A DNA stretch of 64,000 nt from assembly GCA_963920665.1 (NCBI GenBank), contig OY987265.1:18357001-18421000 (forward strand). Reading direction: 5' to 3'. The stretch is from Straminergon stramineum. Its lineage: Eukaryota; Streptophyta; Bryopsida; Hypnales; Calliergonaceae. Positions 1 to 11,085 of this stretch are shown piece by piece. The notes under the pieces are model-generated. The model was not told the origin of the DNA, searched no databases, and was given only the letters and a program-made list of their open reading frames with translations. Within the stretch, counting starts at the first letter, position 1. Each line of letters opens with the position of its first letter. Position numbers and translations under genes: made by a program.

Positions 1-1094
1 TTTGGCATGCCATGTCATCACATTTAAACACTGTCTAAAAATTCTAACACTAGTTTTTAATGTCATTTGTGACATCAACTAAGATGTCAATAGAAATGTC
101 TAGATGTTTTTTGTGACAACAACTAGGACATCAACAAAAACTTCTAGATGTTTTTTGTGACATCAACTAGGACGTTAATAGAAATGTCTATATGTTTCTT
201 AAAACATCAATTGAGACATCCAGATGTTTCTAATACATTAGTTGAGACAACATAGTATTTATTACAATGCTCATGTATGAAATTCAACTTGTAATAAAAT
301 TTCTATGTTTACATATCCCATATGGTTTGTCTTCTTCCTACCACCCCAATTGTATATATACCCTATCTTCTCATGTTAACATACTCACAATAAGTGGCAC
401 TTTTAGCCATGTGACATATTATCTACATATGGTATATTGTATATGGAGTATTATGTATAATGTATGGTGTATGATATTCAATGTATGGTGTATTGGAAAT
501 GGCCTATTCTATATTATGTATGGTGTATGTTGAAGTGAACACCAAAAAAACATCTAGACATCTCAATGGACACTTCAAAAACTAAGACATGCACATTAGA
601 CACATTCTAGAAGATGTCATCTGTGATGTTTTCATGTCCCTATCGACGTGCTATAATACATGGTAGATGCTACATGACATTCAAAAAAATTAACCTCATG
701 TTGTTGTTGACAATAGAAAAAACATGTGCATGTCACATTGGACATCTAAATTGACATTACCCAGGGCACAATACACCAATGACTTCATACATGATGTCAA
801 CAAGGGCATGGATGAAAAAATTGATGACTTGGCATTGTTTGCTCAAGAAACATTGTCGTTGAGGCACAGTGGCAGCCACGTGGCAACCTCTCATGACCTT
901 TTCAAACCATATTTTTTGTGATATCCTAAAAAATTTTCTTGAAATTAGACCATGTTTTTTGTGATTTTTTATGTTTTTTAGCTTCTCCATTATAACTCAT
1001 TTTTTTGGACATCCATGCTAACATGGCTAATGTCCAAAAAAATGTACCTACCATGTTACAAGCCTGTCTCAAAGAAAGTGGGTTTCTTATAGTG
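1..1094. mobile_element. CACTA-like element, one terminus (left part outside window)
   Basis: The segment ends with TTTCTTATAGTG, whose complement reads CACTATAAGAAA, the form of a plant CACTA (EnSpm) terminus. Inside it are short repeats built from GATGTC/GACATC words, as in the subterminal regions where CACTA transposases bind. No transposase ORF is visible, and the other end would lie to the left of the window. The assignment rests on the terminus and the subterminal repeats only. Confidence 0.35.
68..245. repeat. Degenerate 45-bp tandem repeat
   Basis: Units begin with TGTGACATCAACTA-like words at about 68, 111 and 156, and a fourth decayed unit runs to about 245. Each unit contains a GATGTC/GACATC dyad. 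It lies inside the CACTA-like terminal region and is probably part of its subterminal repeat set. Confidence 0.6.
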
Positions 1095-1414
1095 GCATGG
1101 ATGTAGATACTTCGATAGACATGTGGCTCTACTTCGTTTTCTTTTTTGTTGCCATAATTGTAGGCCTTGCAACTTCCCTTCAAGCATTTTGTGGAGTTGT
1201 AGTGTCAACATGTATCTACTTTGAATCAAATTTGGTTGTTAAAATAGCTTACTTGCTTGGTATAGTCATACTTGATAAATCACATAATTACATCAAGTCA
1301 CATGACTACAACAAGTCAAGTGCATGACTAGGGCAAGTCACACAACTAAGGTTTGAAAATCCTAGCCACCGTTTTTTGTACCGCCCCCTTAAAGTACAAC
1401 TTTTGGCTATTTTT

Positions 1415-1475
1415 CTGTCTTCTGTCTTCTGTCTTCTGTCTTCTTCTTCTTCTTCTTCTTCTTCTTCTTCTTCTT
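1415..1475 (+). repeat. Microsatellite, (TGTCTTC)n then (TTC)n
   Basis: About four TGTCTTC-type heptamers (1415-1440) pass directly into about eleven TTC triplets (1441-1475). The (TTC)n tract probably expanded from the end of the heptamer array. The minus-strand poly-Glu reading across it is an artefact of the repeat. Confidence 0.9.
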
Positions 1476-4374
1476 TAACCATAGTAAAAATCATGATTCA
1501 TTCATTGGGAAACTTTCCTAATGTATTTACTATTGCTAAAAATCATATATAATAAACCCTTACTTTTGTTGTGGTAAAACTACACCCTATTTATTAGGGG
1601 ACCTTATACAGTCTTGTTTTTGCCCTTGATTTATTTCCCAAAAATTTTCCAAAGTTTGCACCTACATATAAATTTTTGAAAATAACCCTTTTTTTAGAAT
1701 AAAGGCATTATTTATACCATCCCTACTAGAAGCATGAGAAATAATTTTTAACAAATAGACCTATACACATTGGCTATCTTTTACTTAGAGATGCTATAGG
1801 CACTATTTTCCCAATACATCCACCATATGTGGTGGCTTATGTAACAGTACTGGAGTTCTCAATAAGCCCTCCAAGTGGGATGTACCTCCCACTCACCCTC
1901 TACTATGGGTGATTCATTTAAGTGGCTAATACCTACTACCTTGGGGTTAATAATTAAGTGTGAATCACTCATTATGACCACCTCTATGGTTTTTACCCCC
2001 CAATTTCAAATTAGTAAGCTTACAATTGCTACTTTGTTATATTTCCTTCCTCTTTCACTGTGACGATTGCATTTTGGGGTTGTGGTGCATTCTTCTGTGT
2101 GTCTCTTGAACTTCAAGCGATTACACTCTACAGGAATGGCAAAGGTCATTGGGTTACTTGTTTGATGTTGAGGATTTGCTTTACATATACATTTTTTTGC
2201 TTGCCATTTTGTAATTCTTTATGCTTCCTTTTGGTTTTATAGATCTGTGACATAGATAGCAATTAGGTGTAGCTTAAGACACTTGTTACATCCCCACTAA
2301 CATAACATTGGGTTGTTTTGTGTATTGGGACGGGTACAGGTGAGGTTGTGCCTTCAAATCCTAAATTCCAAATTTTGGATTTCAAGAAAGAAGACATTTT
2401 GCAAGCACTGGACTTTTAGTCTTTTCATTGTGCTTTTATAAATACATGTATTTGGCAAACTTCTGGAAGTTTACATAATAGTGTCTTAGCTTGAGACTAT
2501 TATTTATACAACTTGTGAAATGCTAACTCTCGTTTATTCTATGCACAACTTGTGAGTTGACATGGCATATTCTATGTAAGCTTTTGGAAAGATTTGATTA
2601 GATTCTTGTCTAGTTAAAGTTTGGTGGTGAAAAGTTGAGGCCCTGTTTAGGGATGTTCAATCTTCGTCTCTTCTATGTTTCTTGTTGCCTTCTAGGTTTT
2701 TCTTCTTGTTGGCTTTTAATTCTTGTTTCTTGTTTCATCTTAGGTTTTGCTTCTTGTAGCTTCTTCTCCTTGGTTTTTTTTGCCTTGTAGCTCTTGCTTC
2801 TTTTTGATTCTTAGTTTTTGTCTCTAGTTGCCTCTTAGTTCTTATTCCTTGCTTTTAGTTTCCTCTTATTACCTCTTAATTCTTGCCTCTTCTTGTTATT
2901 TATTACATTTTGTTGCATTTTAACTTGTGCTTCTTGTTGTTTCTTATCTCGGGGGGGAGACCATCGATGTAGTAGAAAAGCCCATGAGATAAAAAATAGG
3001 GTCAAATTAATTCATTGAAGATAAAGTTTAGAAATTTCTTACATTTACCGTAGTGTAGGAAATATGTCACTTGTACAATTATATATAAAATAGGGTTCTT
3101 TTAAATCCTTCATTTTAGGAAAAGTTTTAAAAAAATAGGGTTAGGAACTTCAATTAAATCTATTCAATAGTAAGCAACTAAAATTGGAATGCTTGTTGTG
3201 GTAATGTGATGCTTCCAGTGGTAATTTATTTGGTATGGAATGGTTGTTACTTACAAATTTTGTTTTTCAATGCCATAGTATTTTGATCACTACTCGATAG
3301 TTCTACAATGTATAAAAAAAATAGGGTGCCAAAAATGAGTCTCTCTAATCACTTAAAAATAAAAATAGGATGTTGAAAAATACCTCCAAGTAGCTTTTTT
3401 CTACAAATAGGGAGGAAAAAAATACTTGGAAGCTTCTATATACCCTCCATTAAATACCATGTCATCGCATGTGGTTACCAAACGTAAGGAGAGGTGGACC
3501 CTTTGAGTTTCTTGTTGAATCTTAATTATTGTTTCTTCTTGCTTTTTGTTGTATCTTGTTGAATCTTACTTTTTGCTTCTTGTTACCTCTAAGCACTTGC
3601 CACCTTTTTTCTCTATCACTATTATTATTCTTTCTTCTTATTTATTTGCAATTTCTAGAAATATAGTAGTTATGGGTTTTTCTTACTTTAAACTTGCGCT
3701 ACATATTTTGTGTTGTCTTAAATCTTTGAGGGTTGAATAATATTTTTCATTCACTAAAAATTAACCTCTTTGGTTGTACATGTAGGCATTGGAAGTTGAA
3801 ATGAAGTTATTAGAGCCTACTTGCAACACCAAAGAGGCAACATCTTCACATTTAAGTAAGGAATATAGGTCCTATAGAAATGTGAAAATATACATTTATA
3901 GTGTGTTATTGTGATATGTTTGTATTCATGATTAATAAATATCATTCAAAAAAATCACATTCTCTCTTACATTTTAACTCTCCAATATGATTATCTCTTG
4001 TGCATTTCAAAAATCATATGTACTTGTTTTTCATCGGGTGGGGTCTTTTATTTAGCTACCAAACCCTATTAATGCATGATTGCAATGAGTCATGTCTATT
4101 GAAAATGTATTGAAAATGTGACTGTAGTTTATAAGAGAAGCTATTATAAACCTCAATCATCCCAATTACAAACCATGCACACAAATCTAAGAAATATGAC
4201 TCACTTATCCAAAACATCACTTGTTTGAATCATATTTCACAATATATCTTGGTCAAATATGATTGGCTATAGTCACATAATACTCATAGTGATACCAAAA
4301 GTGTGACTCTATACTTTTAAAAATATGACTATATTCAATCGTAGTATTACTAACAATATACCATATGAATTGCC
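1476..4374. other. Intergenic, AT-rich, no gene seen
   Basis: No protein family is recognisable. From 2640 to 2960, and again around 3500-3600, the DNA is a degenerate run of TTCTTGTTGC/CTCTTAG-like words, a T-rich low-complexity sequence. The short open frames here have no coding character. Confidence 0.6.
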
Positions 4375-4723
4375 ATGTCAGCCAAAAATATAACTCAAAT
4401 GAGTTGTATTTTGCAACAATAAAAAATATGATTTACAAGGATTATATTCTACATCAACCAAAAATATGACTCATGAGAGTCATTTTCTACATCACCAAAG
4501 AATATGATTTAAGACAATCATTTTTCACATCAATAAAAGAAATAACACATGAGAGTCATTCTTCACATCATTCAAAAATATGACTCACAAGAGTCAATTT
4601 TAACATCAACCAAAAATATGACTACACAAAGTCATATGCCATGTTAGTCAAAATATGATTGAGCGTAGTTATATTCCGCGTCAACTGAAAATATGACTAC
4701 ACGGAGTCACATGCCACATAGAC
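4375..4723. repeat. 38-bp tandem array of dyad-containing units beside a CACTA-like end
   Basis: Nine units of about 38 bp follow one another, each beginning with AAAATATGACT or close and ending near CACATCA. The core of a unit is an imperfect palindrome (for example ATGACTCATGAGAGTCAT), so each could form a small hairpin. Related but scattered ATATGACT words extend from about 4180 to 4990. The array lies about 270 bp inside a CACTA-type terminus, the expected place for subterminal transposase-binding repeats. Confidence 0.7.
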
Positions 4724-4993
4724 TTTTTTTTCCTACGTCCGAGCAAATCATGAAAAAGTCAAGCCTCTAACAATAGTCAATGTATATGCCTTCTTGATTG
4801 AATATGGCTAATTATACCCCCTAATACATATGACTACAAATATGACTCATGTCTGAAGTGATTGGTTGGTAATGACTAAATCCAGTTATGTCATGGGTCA
4901 TCTAGAGTGATTTCTACGTGAGTGATATTTTGAAATTTTACTACTCATTGTAGTCATATTTTGTAGTTATAAAACACCCATTTTGTTGTAGTG
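4724..4993. mobile_element. CACTA-like right terminus
   Basis: The segment ends in TTTTGTTGTAGTG (complement CACTACAACAAAA), a typical plant CACTA terminus. It abuts the left border of the large kinase duplication at about 5000. I did not find the matching left terminus, so the element may be truncated or begin in decayed sequence to the left. Confidence 0.5.
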
Positions 4994-4999
4994 AATTTA

Positions 5000-6342
5000 A
5001 TGTTAGTCCATGGAGTTGATTTGGTAGAGTGTTTTGGCTTGAATCCAAGTTGACTCAAGGGCTCAAAGGCCATTTAGTTGCAACTTACAAAAGAAGAACA
5101 ACTATCATAAAATGTCAACTTTGAAGCTTCCCTACACAATTCATCGAATTGAATGATGCTAAAGAAGTGGTGCACTATGTTAAGTCATTCCACTCAATGA
5201 ATCTTGCATGGACGCTCTATAAGGACCATTAGTATCTAATTGTTTTGGTTACTATAGAAACACGGAATGCACCTATTGATTAAAAAATTGAAACGTTTTT
5301 TGAAAAAGTACCTATCACCAAGGCAACATCTTTTGAAGGATAACACTAAAAGGACAAGACCAATCCCCAATGTACCTCGCTAAAAATGATCTTGATTTAT
5401 AGACCAATAAGTGCATTCTTTGTTTCTATAGTAATCTATAAAGTCATCCATTGGATACTTCTCATCATATGCAACATTTCAAGCTTAAGGAGTCCCAAAA
5501 TTTAAACTTGTTGTTTCATCTAAGGGCTTAAACAAGGTTTCACTTTATGGTTATATTCCTATTGTCACTACCTGAACACACAATTTGGGATTATGTGATG
5601 GAACTAATGCAATTCTTGATATGCAAAAATAGCCAAAAAAACTATCATTATTCTCAACACAATCTTGACTAAGTAATCATATGACCAACTACGGCAGTTG
5701 AAGATTAAGTAAACTACAAAGATGACAAGAATCTTTAACCAACATTCAACTCCAAAAGAATGGACAAGGAAAAGATAGTCATGAAGGAACTACTCATAAT
5801 ATGTCCAATAAGCAAAATAATATCCAGTTGAACACCATCTCAAATAAATACTTTGCAAAAATATTATCAATTGTTACAAAAGGGTTTTTATCTTAAATGA
5901 CACCATGGACATCTAATGTCCAATACACAACAAGAGAATTCTTCTCTCCAAGATAGAGGCAAACATGTTCATTCAAGCAATTTAATGTGGGGTGAGGTCT
6001 TGCACAATCATTTAACCTTCAATATGAGCTCTAGTTTTTGTAGTAAATGATTCATACAATACCTCTAAATGATAATTTCCATGGGGACCAATCCATCCTT
6101 CAAGGGTTAAAAACAAATTCTCACACATAGCTTACACCACTAATATGCAAGCTTCTATATTTAGACCTAGAGTATATTTCAAATTAGTTTTCAAAACATA
6201 AGTAGTTAAGTCATCTTATACAAATTTACATGGATTAGACTATCTATCCAAGTCAACAAACTTCCACAACAAAATGTTATAGGAGACAACAACTTTGTAC
6301 AAAAACCTCAAGATTGTCATGTCCATGACAAGACTGATATTG
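5000..6342. other. Duplicated downstream flank of kinase gene 1
   Basis: This stretch lies downstream of the minus-strand kinase gene and aligns, with many substitutions, to 22736-23994 downstream of the paralogue. Both copies share a start at ATGTTAGTCCATGG. Reading frames are not conserved between the copies, so it is probably non-coding 3' flank. It contains a short TTAA-ended element at 6012-6110. Confidence 0.7.
6012..6110. mobile_element. Short TTAA-ended element remnant (copy 1)
   Basis: Begins TTAACCTTCAA and ends CCTTCAAGGGTTAA, roughly 100 bp apart. The right half resembles the right ends of the 230-bp TTAA elements at 17633 and 37586. The same remnant is present at the homologous place in the second duplicate, so it was there before the duplication. 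Confidence 0.45.
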
Positions 6343-8178
6343 TCAAATTCTTGACAACCTCTGACAAACTTCAGTGAAGTTGGGCCTTTCTTGGGGGTCT
6401 CCACTCCAACACCTTTTAATGAGACGCTTCATTTCCCGGCTTGTTCCATTTGGTATTGGTGGCCTCTCTCCCCTTAGAATTGCTTCACGAAATTTTCTTG
6501 GGTCCATGTCTTCAAAAGCTGGGACTCCTGCTAGTATTTCTTGACAAAGAATGCCAAAACTATAAACATCTGACTTCTTTTGATCAACATAGTCTGTTGA
6601 TCCTGAATGAAACTTCTGCAAAATTTCAGGTGCACCATAAGGCCGAGTGTGTGCAATACCATTTGCAAAGTCAATAAGCTTGACAATCATTTGATCATTG
6701 TTCAATCCAGAGACCACTACATTTGCAAGCTTGAGGTCTCCATGCACGACCCCTTGGTCATGTAAATACTTCATCCCTTCTGCAATCTCTCTCACTATCA
6801 TCCACCTCTTTTGAATATCCAATCTAATTGGTTTCCTTCCTCCAAATCCAAGAAGACCCAAAGCCTTAGAAAGGTCCATTTCCAACACCTCCATTACAAT
6901 GGATATTCTATCACCTGGGCTTAAAGAGTATCCCATGAATATCACAATGTTCTTATGCAAGAGCTTGGGAAAAGCTTGGAAATAGGATTCTCCTAGATAA
7001 GAATAGCCCATTCGATCACCATCTACATATTTATAAGGTACTTTTTGTGCATAAAAGGTCCCTTTCCATTTTACTTTATACATCCTTGCACTAGAACCTT
7101 GCCCTATTTCTCCTATCACCAGAAGCTCTTCATAAGGAATGAAATGAACTCCATTCTCCTCTGAAAGCCCCATCCTATGCAAAATGCTCTCCAAATGATC
7201 ATCACCTTGAACACCCCTCGACATAGATTCCTTCAAACCCAAAGAAGTGCTCCCTGATAGTGGCAACGGCAAAGCCATCTTCTCCTGAATCTCTGAAAGA
7301 GCAACATCCAAGATGCAAGAGATCTCCTCAAAATTTGGCCTCAATTCCGGATTCACATCCAAGCATTTCCAAATCATCTCAACAACATCTTCAGGTAAGT
7401 GTCGTTGGGAAATGGCTGCTCGGTCAAGTTGCTCAATGGTTTCTCTCACATTTCTACGGCTTTCATAGGGTTTCTTACCAGTCAAAATCTTGAAGCACAA
7501 TGCCCCAAAACCAAACACATCCAACTTATCCGGCAACAACTTTGATGCAAAGTCAAACTGCTCCGGGGCTTTGTACCCAATAGTGCCGACCTTTGGGTCA
7601 ATATCACCAACACCCATGAGCTCCGAGCTTCTAAAATCGCCAATCTTCACATCCACATGGAATCCAGTCACAATCGACTTTCTCAACAACACATTCTTGG
7701 GTTTCAAATCTCGGTGAAAACAACCCCTCTTGTGGATGTGATTCATTCCCCTTGCAACTTCTGCAGTAATATAAACCACTTGGTCATCCGACAATGCTCC
7801 CCTTGCAATATAATCCTCCAGGTCACAATCCATCAACTCCATGATCATGGTGCAATCCAAAACCAGGTCTTTCTGAGCTGTAAGACAGAATCCCAAAAGC
7901 TTTAAAACGTTTGGGTGCCGTAGACTGAGCATACGATTCACTTCTCTGGATATCAAAGAAACATTATCAAAGGTACTCTGAAAATCAAACTTCTTCACAG
8001 CAACCTTGCGACCTCGCCACTCAGCTTCGCTCACAGTCCAAATGCCTCCTCCAATCTTTTTTCCTTCTCTGATGTCTTTGGAGTCAACATTGAAAAGCGC
8101 AGGTAAAGTATCTCCATTATCAAAGAAAATCTCCTCCGTCTTGGCAGCAGGATCAATGTCTCTTTTACCCGCATTCAT
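6343..8178 (-). CDS. Protein with two kinase-like domains (kinase plus degenerate kinase), paralogue 1
   Basis: A 611-residue uninterrupted frame with two protein kinase folds, each with the CW/CL..xP..RP.F ending typical of TKL/Raf-like kinases. Domain 1 (about 36-293) has a glycine loop at 42-46, lysine 62 in VAVKKF, HRDLKPKN at 155-162 and APE at 204-206, but its DFG is DFR (181-183). Domain 2 (about 351-608) has lysine 379, HGDLK (479-483) in place of HRD, and DFA (503-505) in place of DFG, so it is a likely pseudokinase or a weak kinase. There is no signal peptide or membrane span, so a cytosolic signalling protein is inferred. The stop at LSRI cuts off 23 residues present in the paralogue. 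The start chosen aligns exactly with the paralogue's ATG. No substrate or pathway can be assigned. The changed DFG may mean this copy is losing catalytic function. Confidence 0.85.
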   Translation of the reverse strand: MNAGKRDIDPAAKTEEIFFDNGDTLPALFNVDSKDIREGKKIGGGIWTVSEAEWRGRKVAVKKFDFQSTFDNVSLISREVNRMLSLRHPNVLKLLGFCLTAQKDLVLDCTMIMELMDCDLEDYIARGALSDDQVVYITAEVARGMNHIHKRGCFHRDLKPKNVLLRKSIVTGFHVDVKIGDFRSSELMGVGDIDPKVGTIGYKAPEQFDFASKLLPDKLDVFGFGALCFKILTGKKPYESRRNVRETIEQLDRAAISQRHLPEDVVEMIWKCLDVNPELRPNFEEISCILDVALSEIQEKMALPLPLSGSTSLGLKESMSRGVQGDDHLESILHRMGLSEENGVHFIPYEELLVIGEIGQGSSARMYKVKWKGTFYAQKVPYKYVDGDRMGYSYLGESYFQAFPKLLHKNIVIFMGYSLSPGDRISIVMEVLEMDLSKALGLLGFGGRKPIRLDIQKRWMIVREIAEGMKYLHDQGVVHGDLKLANVVVSGLNNDQMIVKLIDFANGIAHTRPYGAPEILQKFHSGSTDYVDQKKSDVYSFGILCQEILAGVPAFEDMDPRKFREAILRGERPPIPNGTSREMKRLIKRCWSGDPQERPNFTEVCQRLSRI

Positions 8179-9724
8179 TGTACCAATATCCCTTGACTCA
8201 AAATCTGAAATAAATAAGCTCCTTCCAAGAAGCTACCAAGATTCCAGTATCAATATCCAACAATTCCAGATACAGAGCAAGTATAGAAATAATACTTCGA
8301 AGTTTTAATAGTGAGCTCCAACATCATGCAAGGATCCCTTTGCGCATTCCTTTTGCCACTCTACCAGATCTATTGACCTCAAAGGACTTTCAACAAAGCG
8401 ATATTCTCTTGTCAAAAAAACTCCAGACTAAAATCCAAATGGATGGCGTAGCCTGAAACACAATCCCACAATTCAAGAAAAAAACATAGATATGAGATTG
8501 ATATCAAGTGCAAATCAACTCCGAGAGAGACCTTGCATAACACTACTCACACTCTCATCCACCTTCTCTGATCACATTTGCAACCCTCGATGAAAAATGC
8601 GAAACATAATCTCCATCAAAAAGAACCACAACAACACTGTATTCCAGCATGACAAACCAAACATTCTCTACCCACTCGCACATTGTCATATCCAATGACC
8701 TCACAATAATATCAACGAAGCCACATTCTCTTGTCAAAAAAATCTAGACTAAAATATGGATTGATGGCACAGTTTGAAACACAGTCCAAAATTGAAGGAA
8801 GAAAATTGGAGACGAGATTGACATCATGTGCAAATCAGCTCCAATAGATACCTTGCATAACACTATGCACACAATCACACTCTCATCCACCTATTCTTAT
8901 CTGCTCTACAATCCTTGATGCAAAATGCAAACAAAACCTCCATCAAAAAGAACCACAACACTACTACACCACAACACCCTATTCTACAATGACAAACCAA
9001 ACATTCTCAATCCACTTGTACATCACACAATGTTCAAGTAGCAAGGAGCATTCAAAAGCAAGCCATCCAAACAGACAATGTATTACCCCTCCTGGCATTC
9101 AAAATCGCAAAACAATCTAAAGGAAATATAGCATCCACAGACATTTGGTTGTCGAACAAATCATACACAGCCTACTCACCAATCACCAACAACCCTAGAA
9201 TCTCAAAGCAGTAGAAAAGAAGTGAAGACATACATACATGTGCTTCAACATGAACCACCAAAGGGAGTTATTACCTAACAAACAAGAAGTTCCCAAATGT
9301 TTGCCAACCACTCCGCAATGCCTTACATACAAGATTTATCACCCGTGCATCCAATCTGTGCCAATAGAAAGAAAGCATGAGCTCCCAAATCAACATACGC
9401 ATCCCAAGTCAAGAAGAAAAATAATCAAAAAAGCACAGTTTCAAGGTTTCTAGAGGGCCGAACACCCACTTCGTTAGGCGAGGCTAGAAGAGAGGGAAAA
9501 TGGACACCGTCAAGCACACCAGTCCAGTCGCAGAAGGAAGTTTCTCAGAGGTCGGAGAAAGAGCTCTCACACGCTTGCCTCTTGAGTCACTCCACTGTAG
9601 AATACTGTACATTCTACAGTGAAGTGAAGATGCCACATCGAGCGCAAGGGATCCGCTTATTATTCTGGCATACTCCTGGGAGAGCTCAACGGAGAGTTTT
9701 TTTTCCTTCACCGAATATGATTCC
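8179..9724 (-). promoter_or_regulatory. Upstream module R1 of kinase gene 1 (putative promoter/5' UTR)
   Basis: This sequence directly upstream of the kinase start is one of four related copies (R1 here, R2 11086-12312, R3 25900-27184, R4 28571-29780). R1 and R3 sit in front of kinase genes, while R2 and R4 do not. Shared landmarks are a segment reading ATTCCAGATACAGA near the gene, CTCTTGTCAAAAAA in the middle, and a distal hairpin. Frames are not conserved among the copies, so regulatory or leader function is inferred from position only. Confidence 0.55.
9587..9627. promoter_or_regulatory. Inverted repeat (17-bp arms) in module R1
   Basis: Arms at 9587-9603 and 9611-9627 pair at 16 of 17 positions around the loop ACTGTAC; the core is CACTGTAGAAT / ATTCTACAGTG. 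The same place in R2, R3 and R4 keeps parts of the structure with increasing mismatches. Function is unknown; it could be a factor-binding dyad or a relic of a small inverted-repeat insertion. Confidence 0.6.
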
Positions 9725-10202
9725 TTAACCCTTAAAGGACCATTGCAAGCTGGACGGGCATTTTGAAAGTCATAACCGGAATTTTCACATGGTTCTCGGA
9801 TTCAAGTGTTTTTAGCTTAACTAAAAAAATGTGAGTCCAATCATCTACCTTATACTCTATTCGAGGTTTTCTCAAAATTGTTAAAGTTGTAATTTTTGTG
9901 AGACTTTGAAGATAACATAACATACACCACTTCTGAACTTTTCCTATCAAATTTCTCTTGGTGTGAGCTCAAGGAGTACACCAAATAGACCATCATGTTT
10001 GTCACCACCATCTCCACTTTGCTTAGAAATTTAATATTAAACCTAGTATTTCGTAATTGCTTTGGTTTTACAAAGAAATTTCATCTACAAAACATAATCT
10101 TCAAGTTGATTTTTTTTTAAATATGAAAGAAATGAGATTAAATTTTAGTCACATATTACCGCATGTGAAAAAAAACAAATTTTTGAAATGCGTGCTTTTA
10201 TG
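9725..10202. mobile_element. TTAA element, left end intact, right end deleted (copy A)
   Basis: Begins TTAACCCTTAAAGGACC and aligns to the complete copy at 27185-27726. About 58 bp are missing at the right, including the right inverted repeat and the right TTAA, and sequence resumes at TTCCCTGACTC as in the other duplicate. The insertion therefore predates the large duplication, and this copy later lost one end. Confidence 0.65.
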
Positions 10203-11085
10203 TTTTCCCTGACTCAAACGAAGGATGTCTGCAACTGTTCAAGGTTTAATGTTTCTATAAATCACGCAATTGTGACACATGCACACACCAGACCACATGA
10301 CTGAAAGAAATCGCGCCATCATGAAAGCCCTGAATTTCACACCTCAGAACCTCCACTCGACAGACTGCACTAAACGAAATTAAATTTCGATGCCTAACAT
10401 GAAAATGACCACACAGAGAACACAACTAGTCTCAAAAATCTACAGGACACAACTAGGCGACAAGGACAACGAAACGGAGCCCTCACCAAGCACCACACGT
10501 GGTGCCATGGCAAGAATACCGAACAGACGTTTTCAATAAAAACACGGCATACACACGAATCCAACGATTCGCAAACCGAAAAACCGCCCTCAATAATGCG
10601 CAGATCGTTCTCCCAGAACCAAGTCGGGAAACAGAACAGCGTGGCCCTAAAATCTCACGAATCCCACGAATCCGGATAAAACAGTGTCCACGCATGGATG
10701 AATCCACCGCCTCCAAGCGTCCACAAAATCCAAAGGATGGAATTACACCTATTGCACAATCTAAACCCTTTCCAACCGTGGTACCCAACCATAAGAAGCG
10801 GCGAGAAGCTCCAAGAGAAGGTGGCGACTCGCAGACACAGTTATTCATTAGGAGTTCCCGACTCCGGCCGTTCGGAGCTTTGAACCTCGGTAGAGATCCC
10901 GTGGCTATGGCGAACACCCAATCTCTCATGAATCTGGAATTTCACCAGTTTCGTCTTCATCTCCAATCGGCTATGGCGGATACCGGTGATTGCAAACCCA
11001 GTGCAGGAGCTGCACGTGCGCTTGCAAGCCCCTGCGGCCTTACTACACGAGCACGGCCTAGCTACACCACTATCTGTAAAGATTA
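10203..11085. other. Module X1, duplicated, no conserved reading frame
   Basis: Less AT-rich than its surroundings and about 85% alike by eye to 27727-28570. Long open frames exist on both strands here (up to about 210 codons), but indels break all of them in the second copy, so I do not call a gene. It may be the 5' leader or first-exon region of a lost gene. A remnant of its first 50 bp also follows R4 at 29791. Confidence 0.55.

Noticed and set aside
1306..1494. Minus-strand frame with a poly-Glu run
   Set aside because: It is produced by the (TTC)n microsatellite.
4375..4723. CRISPR-like array (regular repeats of about 38 bp)
   Set aside because: The units abut without unique spacers, lie beside a transposon terminus, and the genome is eukaryotic.
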